The notes under the pieces: generated by a model | The model's input: only the letters and a program-made list of their open reading frames with translations | Databases searched by the model: none | Told to the model about the DNA's origin: nothing | NCBI RefSeq assembly: GCF_027941775.1 | Contig: NZ_CP115917.1 | Coordinates: 2,275,001-2,339,000, forward strand | Direction: 5' to 3' | Length of the DNA stretch: 64,000 bases | From: Tenacibaculum pacificus | GTDB lineage: Bacteria > Bacteroidota > Bacteroidia > Flavobacteriales > Flavobacteriaceae | Shown here: piece by piece, positions 25,726-35,718 of the stretch | Position numbering within the stretch: position 1 is the stretch's first letter | Layout of the letters: every line of letters starts with the position of its first letter | Translations under genes and position numbers: made by a program

Positions 25726-28209
25726 TTATTTCTTTTTCACCACTTTCTTTTTTACTACTTTCTTTTTAGGTGTTTTTGCCTCAATTATCTTTATAGCTTC
25801 TTCTTTTGTCATTTTTTCAACATCAGTAGTTTTAGGCATCTCTACTTTTATTTTTCCTTTGATGACATTAAAGCGACCCCAACGTGCTTTTTCTACTCGA
25901 ATTTCAACATCTTCCCAGTTCTGTAATACTTTATCAATTTCTTTCTGTTTTTTAACTTCAATTAATTCAACAATATCAGCATCTGAAAGATTATCAAAAT
26001 CGTATTTTTTACTAACATTGATAAATATCGAATTCCACTTTAAGAAAGGACCAAAACGACCAACACCTTTTTGAACAGGTAATTCTTCATAATGATAAAT
26101 TGGCGCATCTGCTTTTTGCTTTGCTACGATTAACTCTTCAGCTCTTGGTAAATCTACTTCCATAGGGTTTTCACCTTTATCTAAAGAAACAAACATTGCC
26201 CCAAACTTAATATAAGGTCCAAAACGTCCGTTAGAAACAATTACTTCTTCATCTTCATAAGTTCCTAAAGTTTTCGGAAGCAAGAACAATTCTAATGCTT
26301 CTTCCATCGTTATAGTTCCTAAGTTTTGATTTTTATTTAAACTTGCAAATTGTTTTTCTTCATCTTCAGGAGCTCCAATTTGTGCAATTGGTCCAAACTT
26401 TCCTAAACGAACTAAAACTGTTTTTCCTGATTCAGGATGTTTACCTAAAATACGCTCACCGCTTTCTCTTTCGGCATTTTCTTTTACATCTTCAACTGTT
26501 TTATGAAAATCGATATAAAAACCTTTAATCATCTCTATCCAATCTTCATCTCCTTCTGAAATATCATCAAAAGAATTTTCAACTCTTGCTGTAAAACCAA
26601 AATCTAAAATATTTGAGAAATTTGCAACTAAGAAATCATTTACAATATTTCCAATATCCGTAGGAACTAATTTATTTTTATTTGAACCTGTTTTTTCGGT
26701 CAATAAATCACTTTCAACAACTCCATTAGACAGAATCATCTGCTCATAATTTCGTTCTAAACCTTCATTTTCTCCTTTTTCTACATAACCTCTTCGTTGT
26801 ACTGTAGAAATTGTTGGTGCATAAGTTGATGGTCTACCAATACCTAATTCTTCTAATTGTTTTACTAAAGATGCTTCTGTAAAACGGTAAGGAGGACTTG
26901 TAAAACGTTGTGTTGCATTAATAAAATTATAAGCTAAATTTTCACCAGTAGTTAAGTTTGGTAACATACCAGCTTGCTCTTCTTCTTCGTTATCTGTTCC
27001 TTCTAAATACACTTTTAAGAAACCATCAAACTTAATCATTTCACCGTTTGCGGTAAATATTTTTGTATTTTCAGAATTGGCTATTTTTACATTGGTACGC
27101 TCTAATTGCGCATCACTCATTTGAGAGGCTAATGTTCTTTTCCAAATTAAATCATATAATCTATTCTGATCATATTCAGTATCAATAGTATGCATTTTCA
27201 TATTTGTAGGACGAATAGCCTCATGTGCCTCTTGTGCACCTTTTGCTTTCGACTTGAATACTCTTTGCTTACTATATTCTTTTCCGTAATAATTACTTAT
27301 TTCTTCTTCTGCAGCATTTCTTGCATCATCAGATAAATTAACACTATCTGTTCTCATATAGGTAATTAAACCTGCTTCGTACAAACGTTGTGCAACTTGC
27401 ATCGTTTTACCTACTGGAAAACCTAATTTACGAGAAGCCTCTTGCTGTAAAGTTGATGTAGTAAATGGTGCTGCTGGCGATTTTTTTGCTGGTTTTTTAG
27501 TTAAATCAGCAATAGAAAAATCAGCATTTGCACACGATTTTAAGAAATTTTCAGCAGTTTTTTTAGTAGGAAAATTCTTCGGAATCGTTGCTTTAAATGT
27601 TTTTCCGTTGGTATTTGCAAACTGAGCAATAACCTTATAATGTGTTTCTGATTTAAAATCAAGAATACTACGTTCTCTCTCTACAATTAAACGAACCGCA
27701 ACAGATTGCACTCTTCCTGCTGATAAACCTCCTTTTACTTTACGCCATAAAACTGGTGATAATTCATAACCAACAAGCCTATCTAAAACTCTACGAGCCT
27801 GTTGTGCATTAACCATATTATAGTCAATATCTCTTGGATTTTCAACAGCTTTTAAAATAGCATTTTTAGTAATTTCATGAAAAACAATACGTTTTGTATT
27901 ATCATCATTCAAATTTAATTGCTCTTTTAAATGCCAAGCAATTGCTTCTCCTTCTCTATCCTCATCACTTGCTAACCAAACAGTTTCTGCTTTTTTAGCC
28001 AACGCTTTTAATTTCTTAACAACTGGTTTTTTATCATCAGAAATTATATATTTTGGACTAAAATCTCCATCAACATCAATTCCTAATTCCTTCGATGGCA
28101 AATCTGCAATATGACCATAACTAGATTCTACTTGAAAATCTTTTCCTAGGAATTTTTCAATCGTTTTTGCCTTTGCTGGTGACTCAACTATAACTAAATT
28201 CTTTGCCAT
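25726..28209 (-). CDS. topA: DNA topoisomerase I (type IA)
   Basis: 827 residues. The Toprim domain has VIVESPAKAKTIEKFLG and ASDEDREGEAIAWHL. The active-site Tyr is in LITYMRTDSVNLS. Three C-terminal topoisomerase-repeat domains follow (for example GKFGPIAQIGAPEDEEKQ, GRFGPYIKFG and GRFGPFLKW). It lacks the four-Cys zinc fingers of E. coli TopA and ends in a Lys-rich tail (KKKVVKKKVVKKK). It relaxes negative supercoils. A TACTTTTG at 28265-28272 (minus strand) fits a -7 element. Confidence 0.96.
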   Translation of the reverse strand: MAKNLVIVESPAKAKTIEKFLGKDFQVESSYGHIADLPSKELGIDVDGDFSPKYIISDDKKPVVKKLKALAKKAETVWLASDEDREGEAIAWHLKEQLNLNDDNTKRIVFHEITKNAILKAVENPRDIDYNMVNAQQARRVLDRLVGYELSPVLWRKVKGGLSAGRVQSVAVRLIVERERSILDFKSETHYKVIAQFANTNGKTFKATIPKNFPTKKTAENFLKSCANADFSIADLTKKPAKKSPAAPFTTSTLQQEASRKLGFPVGKTMQVAQRLYEAGLITYMRTDSVNLSDDARNAAEEEISNYYGKEYSKQRVFKSKAKGAQEAHEAIRPTNMKMHTIDTEYDQNRLYDLIWKRTLASQMSDAQLERTNVKIANSENTKIFTANGEMIKFDGFLKVYLEGTDNEEEEQAGMLPNLTTGENLAYNFINATQRFTSPPYRFTEASLVKQLEELGIGRPSTYAPTISTVQRRGYVEKGENEGLERNYEQMILSNGVVESDLLTEKTGSNKNKLVPTDIGNIVNDFLVANFSNILDFGFTARVENSFDDISEGDEDWIEMIKGFYIDFHKTVEDVKENAERESGERILGKHPESGKTVLVRLGKFGPIAQIGAPEDEEKQFASLNKNQNLGTITMEEALELFLLPKTLGTYEDEEVIVSNGRFGPYIKFGAMFVSLDKGENPMEVDLPRAEELIVAKQKADAPIYHYEELPVQKGVGRFGPFLKWNSIFINVSKKYDFDNLSDADIVELIEVKKQKEIDKVLQNWEDVEIRVEKARWGRFNVIKGKIKVEMPKTTDVEKMTKEEAIKIIEAKTPKKKVVKKKVVKKK

Positions 28210-28351
28210 ATCTCTGTTAGATTATCTCTTTTACAGCATACATTATAATGATGCTTTCAGTTTGCAAAAGTAGAATGTTTTTTTTAAAAAAAACTTTTTG
28301 TTTTAATTTCACGTTAAAAACAGCAATAAATCAATAATAAATTTCTGCCAA

Positions 28352-28386
28352 TTTGTCACAAAACTTGTATTTTGGTTGTATCTTTG
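28352..28386 (+). promoter_or_regulatory. Candidate promoter of miaB
   Basis: TTTG at 28352-28355 and TATCTTTG at 28379-28386, with a 23-base spacer (longer than the ideal 19). The -7 element lies 14 bases before the chosen start. Confidence 0.5.
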
Positions 28387-28400
28387 CCATCATTTTTATT

Positions 28401-29861
28401 ATGGATATGGAGCACACAGACAAGGTTATCGATGAAAAAATACAAGGACAAGCACTTGTAACAAAACATAAAGAGGAAAACTCAAAAAAATTATTTATAG
28501 AAAGTTACGGTTGTCAAATGAACATGAACGACAGCGAAATTGTAGCTTCTATTTTGGCTGAACAAGGTTTTAATACCACTCAAGTTTTAGAAGAAGCAGA
28601 TTTAGTTTTAGTAAATACTTGTTCTATTAGAGAAAAAGCAGAAACAACTATTCGTAAACGTTTACAAAAATACAATGCTGTTAAAAAAGTAAATCCGACC
28701 GTGAAAGTGGGTGTTTTAGGATGTATGGCAGAACGTCTAAAAGAAAAATTTTTAGAAGAAGAAAAAATAGTTGATTTAGTTGTTGGACCAGATGCTTACA
28801 GAGATTTACCTAATTTATTAGAAGAAATTGATGCAGGTAGAGACGCTATAAACGTAATTCTTTCTAAAGAAGAAACTTATGGTGATGTTGCACCTGTTCG
28901 TTTAAACTCTAACGGAGTTTCGGCATTTGTATCTATTACTCGTGGTTGCGACAATATGTGTACTTTTTGCGTAGTTCCGTTTACTCGTGGACGTGAAAGA
29001 AGTAGAGACCCGAAGAGTGTTTTAGAAGAAATTAGATCAATGCATGATCAGAATTTTAAAGAAATCACTTTGTTAGGTCAAAACGTAGATAGTTATTTAT
29101 GGTATGGTGGAGGATTGAAAAAAGATTTCAATAAAGCAACCGAAATGGCGCAAGCTACTGCTGTTGATTTTGCTCAATTATTAGACATGGCAGCCACTGA
29201 ATTTCCTAAAATGAGATTCCGTTTTGCAACTTCTAATCCTCAAGATATGAGTTTAGATGTAATTCATACCATGGCAAAACATAAAAACATTTGTAAATAC
29301 CTTCACTTGCCAGTACAAAGTGGAAGTAACAATATGTTAAAAGCAATGAACCGTCAACACACGCGTGAAGAATACAAAGAACTTGTTGATAATATTTTCA
29401 GAATAATTCCTGAAATGTCTTTATCTCAAGATATGATTGTTGGTTTTTGTGGAGAAACAGAACAAGATCATCAAGATACTTTAGATTTAATGCGATATGT
29501 AAAATATGACTTCGGTTTTATGTTTGCATATTCTGAAAGACCAGGAACTTTGGCTGCTAATAAAATGCCTGATGATGTTCCTTTTGATGTAAAGAAAAGA
29601 CGTTTACAAGAAATTATCGATTTACAACAAGAACACGCTTTATACAGAACACAACAACATTTAGGAAAAACCGAAGAGTTTTTAATTGAAGGAACTTCTA
29701 AGAAAAACCCGAATGAATGGAAAGCTAGAAATACACAAAATACCGTAGCTGTTTTTCCTAAAGAAAATTACAAATTAGGTGAATTTGTAATGATAAAAGT
29801 AGAAGATTGTACTTCTGCAACCTTAAAAGGAACTGTTATTGGATATTCTGATAATAATTAA
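28401..29861 (+). CDS. miaB: tRNA-2-methylthio-N6-dimethylallyladenosine synthase MiaB
   Basis: 486 residues from the ATG at 28401. An upstream start at 28353 would lie within the candidate promoter. The UPF0004 domain has YGCQMNMNDSE and NTCSIREKAE with two of its cluster Cys, and a third in GVLGCMAERLKE. The radical SAM cluster is RGCDNMCTFCVVPFTRG (CxxxCxxC). The TRAM domain ends the protein. MiaB adds a methylthio group to i6A37 of tRNAs that read UNN codons. The two tRNA-Phe genes in this window encode likely substrates (A37 after anticodon GAA). Confidence 0.95.
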   Translation: MDMEHTDKVIDEKIQGQALVTKHKEENSKKLFIESYGCQMNMNDSEIVASILAEQGFNTTQVLEEADLVLVNTCSIREKAETTIRKRLQKYNAVKKVNPTVKVGVLGCMAERLKEKFLEEEKIVDLVVGPDAYRDLPNLLEEIDAGRDAINVILSKEETYGDVAPVRLNSNGVSAFVSITRGCDNMCTFCVVPFTRGRERSRDPKSVLEEIRSMHDQNFKEITLLGQNVDSYLWYGGGLKKDFNKATEMAQATAVDFAQLLDMAATEFPKMRFRFATSNPQDMSLDVIHTMAKHKNICKYLHLPVQSGSNNMLKAMNRQHTREEYKELVDNIFRIIPEMSLSQDMIVGFCGETEQDHQDTLDLMRYVKYDFGFMFAYSERPGTLAANKMPDDVPFDVKKRRLQEIIDLQQEHALYRTQQHLGKTEEFLIEGTSKKNPNEWKARNTQNTVAVFPKENYKLGEFVMIKVEDCTSATLKGTVIGYSDNN

Positions 29862-29873
29862 AAGAGTATTATT

Positions 29874-29915
29874 TTAAAGTTTTAACGTTAATTTTTATCA
29901 ACGTTAAAACTTTAA
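29874..29915. terminator. Hairpin after miaB
   Basis: A 15-bp perfect stem (AAAGTTTTAACGTT/AACGTTAAAACTTT) with an 11-base loop and no clear T run. It is a possible attenuator or 3'-end stabiliser between miaB and the sigma-54 activator gene. Confidence 0.55.
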
Positions 29916-29963
29916 ATAAGTAAAAAAACTCTTCAAATTAAAAATTTTGCAACTACATAAATA

Positions 29964-31208
29964 ATGGAAAACTTACAAGCTATAAAACAACGTTTTGGAA
30001 TTATTGGTAATGATACTCAACTAAATCGTGCTATTGAAAAATCCATTCGAGTTGCTCCTACTGATATATCTGTATTGGTTATAGGAGAAAGTGGTGTTGG
30101 TAAAGAAAGTATTCCTAAAATAATACATCAATTATCGCACAGAAAACACGCCAAATATATCGCCGTAAACTGTGGAGCTATTCCTGAAGGAACTATTGAT
30201 AGTGAATTATTTGGTCATGAAAAAGGAGCTTTTACAGGTGCAACAGCTACACGTAAAGGATATTTTGAAGTTGCCGATGGTGGAACTATTTTTTTAGATG
30301 AAGTTGGTGAATTACCACTAACAACTCAAGTACGTTTATTACGTGTTTTAGAAAATGGAGAGTTCATTAAAGTAGGATCATCGCAAGTACAAAAAACAAA
30401 TGTTCGTATTGTTGCCGCTACTAACGTAAATATACAACAGGCAATATCCAAAGAAAAATTTAGAGAAGATTTATATTACAGACTAAGTACAATCGAAATT
30501 GAATTACCGCCTTTGCGAGAACGAGAGCAAGATATTCACTTATTATTTAGAAAATTTGCTTCTGATTTTGCTCAAAAATACCGAATGCCAACCATTCGCT
30601 TAGAAGATGATGCCGTAAAAACATTATTAAATTATCGTTTTCCAGGTAATATTCGTCAATTAAGAAACTTAGCAGAACAGATTTCTGTAGTAGAAGAAAG
30701 CCGTTTAATTTCTTCGGAAAAACTATTACAATATCTTCCAAAAAATAAAGGAAATTTTCCCGCAGTTATTGGAACGAAATCTAACAATTCTGATTTTGCT
30801 AACGAACGAGATATCATGTACAAAATTTTGTTTGATATGCGTAACGATATCAATGATTTGAAAAAATTGACATTAGACTTAATGCAAAGCAATGATACAG
30901 AGCAAGTAAAAGAAGAAAATCACGGTTTAATAGAACGTATTTATCAAGAGAAAAAACAACCAGAAAATGAAAATATAGAGGTTGTTCAAATTGGACAAGC
31001 AACGCCTACTCCTTCAACAACAGCTCAAAATAATTATGAATATGCTGAAACAATTGAAGAAGATGAAAACTTATCATTACAAGAAAAAGAAATTGAAATG
31101 ATTAGAAAATCCTTAGAAAAAAACAGCAACAAACGAAAGTTAGCCGCTAAAGAATTAGGGATTTCTGAACGAACTTTATATCGAAAAATAAAACAATACG
31201 ATTTATAA
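29964..31208 (+). CDS. Sigma-54-dependent transcriptional activator (AAA+ and Fis HTH, no receiver)
   Basis: 414 residues. The AAA+ domain begins almost at the N-terminus: Walker A GESGVGKES, the sigma-54-contacting GAFTGA loop (HEKGAFTGATATRKG), Walker B GGTIFLDEVGEL and the arginine finger region REDLYYRLSTIEIELPPLR. The C-terminus is a Fis-type helix-turn-helix (KRKLAAKELGISERTLYRKI). There is no receiver or other sensory domain, so control must come from expression or a partner protein. The region at residues ~275-370 is a low-complexity linker. Confidence 0.93.
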   Translation: MENLQAIKQRFGIIGNDTQLNRAIEKSIRVAPTDISVLVIGESGVGKESIPKIIHQLSHRKHAKYIAVNCGAIPEGTIDSELFGHEKGAFTGATATRKGYFEVADGGTIFLDEVGELPLTTQVRLLRVLENGEFIKVGSSQVQKTNVRIVAATNVNIQQAISKEKFREDLYYRLSTIEIELPPLREREQDIHLLFRKFASDFAQKYRMPTIRLEDDAVKTLLNYRFPGNIRQLRNLAEQISVVEESRLISSEKLLQYLPKNKGNFPAVIGTKSNNSDFANERDIMYKILFDMRNDINDLKKLTLDLMQSNDTEQVKEENHGLIERIYQEKKQPENENIEVVQIGQATPTPSTTAQNNYEYAETIEEDENLSLQEKEIEMIRKSLEKNSNKRKLAAKELGISERTLYRKIKQYDL

Positions 31209-31237
31209 AAACTAGCAATAACAATATTCTTAAAATT

Positions 31238-31747
31238 ATGAAAAACCGTATAAACATTTTTTTATTTTCTATCATTACACTATTTATACTGATAGGTTGC
31301 GGCGCATATTCATTTACAGGAGGAAATACTGGAAAAGCAAAAACAATTCAAATTGATTTTTTCAGAAATCAAGCGCCGTTAATTGAACCTACTTTAAGTC
31401 AAAAATTTACGCAAGATTTACAAGATTTATTTACGCGTCAAACAAATTTAACACTCGTAAATGCAGGTGGTGATTTACATTTTTCTGGTGAAATAGTAGA
31501 TTATAGAATTAATCCGATGAGTGCTACGGCAAATCAAACAGCGGCACAAAATAGATTGACAATTACTGTAAATGTTATTTTTGAAAACAAACTAGAAGAA
31601 AAAGATGATTTTGAAAAACGTTTTTCTTTTTACTATGATTACGGAGCAACCCAACAATTAACAGGTACTGTGTTAGATACTGCTTTATCAGAAATATTAG
31701 AAAGAATAACACAAGATATTTTTAATGCTTCTGTTGCTAAATGGTAA
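31238..31747 (+). CDS. lptE: LPS assembly lipoprotein LptE
   Basis: 169 residues. The lipobox LFILIGCGAYSF lipidates Cys21. The mature part carries the LptE pattern GAYSFTGGN, LSQKFTQDLQDLFTRQTNL and LHFSGEIVDYRINP. LptE plugs the LptD barrel and helps insert lipopolysaccharide into the outer membrane. It lies 29 bases after the sigma-54 activator gene, an order I know from other Flavobacteria. Confidence 0.85.
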   Translation: MKNRINIFLFSIITLFILIGCGAYSFTGGNTGKAKTIQIDFFRNQAPLIEPTLSQKFTQDLQDLFTRQTNLTLVNAGGDLHFSGEIVDYRINPMSATANQTAAQNRLTITVNVIFENKLEEKDDFEKRFSFYYDYGATQQLTGTVLDTALSEILERITQDIFNASVAKW

Positions 31748-31818
31748 ATATTAAGTAAAAAATTAGCTGTTATAAAAAAAATCTATCAGTAATTAATATT
31801 ATTAAAAACAAAAAAAAT

Positions 31819-31975
31819 ACTACTTTAGCTACTTATAACATTGGCAAAAGTATATTTTAAATACAAAATATAAGAAAAGGTACTAGAACTTTACAAAATA
31901 TTAAGTTTGAAATATCCAGAAAAAAGTGGTTACTTTGCAGACCAAATTAAGAGAATAAATTTTTTAAAAAAATAA
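31819..31975 (+). pseudogene. Remnant of a TPR-protein gene between lptE and secG
   Basis: The 230-base gap after lptE encodes fragments of one TPR unit in two frames: TTLATYNIGK (31819-31848), then after a +1 shift KVYFKYKI, a stop at 31871-31873, and EKVLELYKILSLKYPEKSGY (31874-31933) followed by FADQIKRINFLKK to a stop at 31973-31975. The pattern is a C-terminal TPR motif and its capping helix. No start region survives, so most of the gene has been deleted. Confidence 0.65.
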
Positions 31976-31978
31976 ATA

Positions 31979-32317
31979 ATGACAACATATACTTTACTTT
32001 TAGTATTAATATTGATTGTTGCAATAGCATTAATCTTAATTGTAATGGTGCAAAATCCTAAAGGTGGAGGATTATCTTCTTCTCTTGGTGGTGGTGGTGC
32101 TCAAAACATTGGGGGTGTACAAAACACAAATACTTTTTTAGATAAAAGTACTTGGACTTTAGCAATTGCTATGTTTGCTTTAATTTTAATGGCAAATTTT
32201 GCAATTCCTAGAGGTGCTTCAGTAGATGCTCCTCAATTAGATAATGCATTAGAAGATGTAGAAGCTACAGCTCCTGCTACACCAGCAACTAATACTACGA
32301 AAGATAGCGTAAAGTAA
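31979..32317 (+). CDS. secG: Preprotein translocase subunit SecG
   Basis: 112 residues with two transmembrane helices (LLLVLILIVAIALILIVMV and WTLAIAMFALILMANFAI). Between them is the conserved loop VQNPKGGGLSSSLGGGGAQN with the phenylalanine/glycine-rich turn. SecG assists SecYEG protein export. The C-terminus is an Ala/Thr-rich tail. A terminator follows 20 bases downstream. Confidence 0.93.
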   Translation: MTTYTLLLVLILIVAIALILIVMVQNPKGGGLSSSLGGGGAQNIGGVQNTNTFLDKSTWTLAIAMFALILMANFAIPRGASVDAPQLDNALEDVEATAPATPATNTTKDSVK

Positions 32318-32337
32318 TCTTATCAACATAAAATATA

Positions 32338-32373
32338 AAATGCCAACGTAATGACACGTTGGCATTTTTTTTA
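32338..32373 (+). terminator. Terminator of secG
   Basis: Nine-bp stem TGCCAACGT/ACGTTGGCA (32341-32349 with 32356-32364) and an eight-T run. Confidence 0.88.
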
Positions 32374-32486
32374 TATCTAATTTTAAAGGATTTAGAAAAA
32401 ATGTCACAATTTTTTTAATGGCATAATTTCTGACTATTTCTAAACTATAGAAAAGAAACAAAATACTTAATCATAATTTATATAAA

Positions 32487-32762
32487 ATGGGATTAAAAAT
32501 AAAACCTTTAGCAGACAGAGTTCTTATAAAAGCTGCTGATGCAGAAACAACTACAGCATCTGGACTTATCATTCCTGATAACGCAAAAGAGAAGCCTCAA
32601 AAAGGAACTGTTGTTGCAGTAGGAAAAGGAACAAAAAAAGAACCTTTAACTGTTAAAGTTGGTGATACTGTTTTATACGGAAAGTATGCAGGTACTGATT
32701 TAAAACACAAAGGAAAAGATTACTTAATTATGAGAGAAAGCGATATTTTCGCAATCATTTAA
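32487..32762 (+). CDS. groES: Co-chaperonin GroES (10 kDa)
   Basis: 91 residues, the normal GroES length. The core is [18 protein letters not shown] with the mobile loop [16 protein letters not shown], then [20 protein letters not shown]. It caps the GroEL cage and is 43 bases upstream of groEL. Confidence 0.97.
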   Translation: MGLKIKPLADRVLIKAADAETTTASGLIIPDNAKEKPQKGTVVAVGKGTKKEPLTVKVGDTVLYGKYAGTDLKHKGKDYLIMRESDIFAII

Positions 32763-32787
32763 TTTTCTCTTATCAATTTAAAATTAA

Positions 32788-34434
<1,647 letters not shown>

Positions 34435-34461
34435 TAATTAACATCAGTATAAAATAAATTT

Positions 34462-34501
34462 AAAAACCCTCTTGATTATTTTATCAAGAGGGTTTCTTTT
34501 T
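34462..34501 (+). terminator. Terminator of groESL
   Basis: Thirteen-bp stem AAACCCTCTTGAT/ATCAAGAGGGTTT, followed by a T-rich run. Confidence 0.85.
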
Positions 34502-34540
34502 ATATTTAATATCTAAATTATTTTAGTTTAGCAGAAAATA

Positions 34541-34626
34541 CCTAGCCCCGATTGAAGCATCTGTTTGAGCTCTTTTTTTGATTTTTCTTCAAAAAAAAGC
34601 GAGTGCGGAAAGCGGGAAATAGCTTC
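34541..34626 (+). repeat. Dispersed structured intergenic repeat, copy 2
   Basis: Same element as at 3844-3938 (reversed) and 58837-58932: CCTAGCCCCGATTGAAGC at the left end and GCGGAAAGCGGGAAATAGC then TTC at the right end. It lies between groEL and the polyprenyl synthase gene. Confidence 0.8.
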
Positions 34627-34637
34627 TAATAAAAAAT

Positions 34638-35615
34638 TTATATTTTACGAGCAACAACATAATCAATCATTAATTTTAATGAGTTTTTATATTCTGATTC
34701 TGGAAAATTTTCAAGTATTGCCAAGGCTTTATTTTTATAACCGTGCATTTTAGCTGTGGCATATTCTAAACCGCCATTATTATTTACAAAAGTGATGACT
34801 TCTTTTACTCGTTTTTTATTAGTGTTATGCTTTTTAACCGAATTAATCAACCATGATTTATCTTTTTTAGAACAGTTATTTAAAGTATAAATTAAGGGAA
34901 GCGTCATTTTTTGTTCTTTAATATCGATTCCTGTCGGTTTTCCTATTTTTTCTTCGGTATAATCAAACAAATCATCTTTAATTTGAAAAGCAATTCCAAT
35001 ATACTCTCCAAATTTTCGCATTTTTTGAACCGTTTCATTATTCGCTCCTACGGATGCAGCGCCAATTCCGCAACAAGCAGCAATTAAAGTAGCGGTTTTT
35101 TGACGAATAATATCAAAATAAATTTCTTCAGTAATATCTAATTTTCTTGCTTTTTCTATTTGAAGTAACTCTCCTTCGCTCATTTCACGAACAGCGATGG
35201 AAATCAATTTTAAAATATCAAAATCTTCATTATCAATAGAAAGTAATAATCCTTTTGATAATAAAAAATCACCAACTAAAACGGCAATTTTATTTTTCCA
35301 AAGGGCATTAACCGAGAAAAATCCACGGCGACGATTACTATCATCTACCACATCATCATGTACCAAAGTTGCCGTATGAATTAATTCGACAACAGATGCA
35401 CCTCTGTAAGTTCGTTCATCAAATCCACCATCAGAAACCATTTTAGCTACCAAAAAAACAAACATCGGACGCATTTGTTTTCCTTTTCTTCTAACTATAT
35501 AATAGGTAATTCTATTCAATAAAGGAACTTTTGATAACATGGAATCTTTGAACTTTTTTTCAAAAAGTTCCATTTCATTTTGAATAGGAAGTTTAATTTG
35601 TTCTACTGGCTTCAA
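34638..35615 (-). CDS. Polyprenyl diphosphate synthase (trans-isoprenyl, long chain)
   Basis: 325 residues. The first aspartate-rich motif is LVHDDVVDDSNRRRG (residues ~91-105), the second is IKDDLFDYTEEKIGKPTG. The GKQMRP motif binds isopentenyl diphosphate. It elongates prenyl diphosphate for the menaquinone side chain or undecaprenyl carrier; menaquinone (octa/heptaprenyl synthase type) is more likely from overall resemblance to IspB. The start at MKPVEQIKLPI has no close alternative. Confidence 0.9.
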   Translation of the reverse strand: MKPVEQIKLPIQNEMELFEKKFKDSMLSKVPLLNRITYYIVRRKGKQMRPMFVFLVAKMVSDGGFDERTYRGASVVELIHTATLVHDDVVDDSNRRRGFFSVNALWKNKIAVLVGDFLLSKGLLLSIDNEDFDILKLISIAVREMSEGELLQIEKARKLDITEEIYFDIIRQKTATLIAACCGIGAASVGANNETVQKMRKFGEYIGIAFQIKDDLFDYTEEKIGKPTGIDIKEQKMTLPLIYTLNNCSKKDKSWLINSVKKHNTNKKRVKEVITFVNNNGGLEYATAKMHGYKNKALAILENFPESEYKNSLKLMIDYVVARKI

Positions 35616-35718
35616 TGTTCAACAAAAAAATTAATTTAAAAGTAAAAGTACTAGATTAATAATAATAAAAACAATAATTTCACAGTCAATAATTTATTTT
35701 TTTTATTACTAAAACGCT

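Noticed and set aside
25726..25770. Lys-Val tandem repeat at the topA C-terminus as a possible DNA repeat element
   Set aside because: It is an in-frame low-complexity basic tail seen in many topoisomerases, not a mobile repeat.
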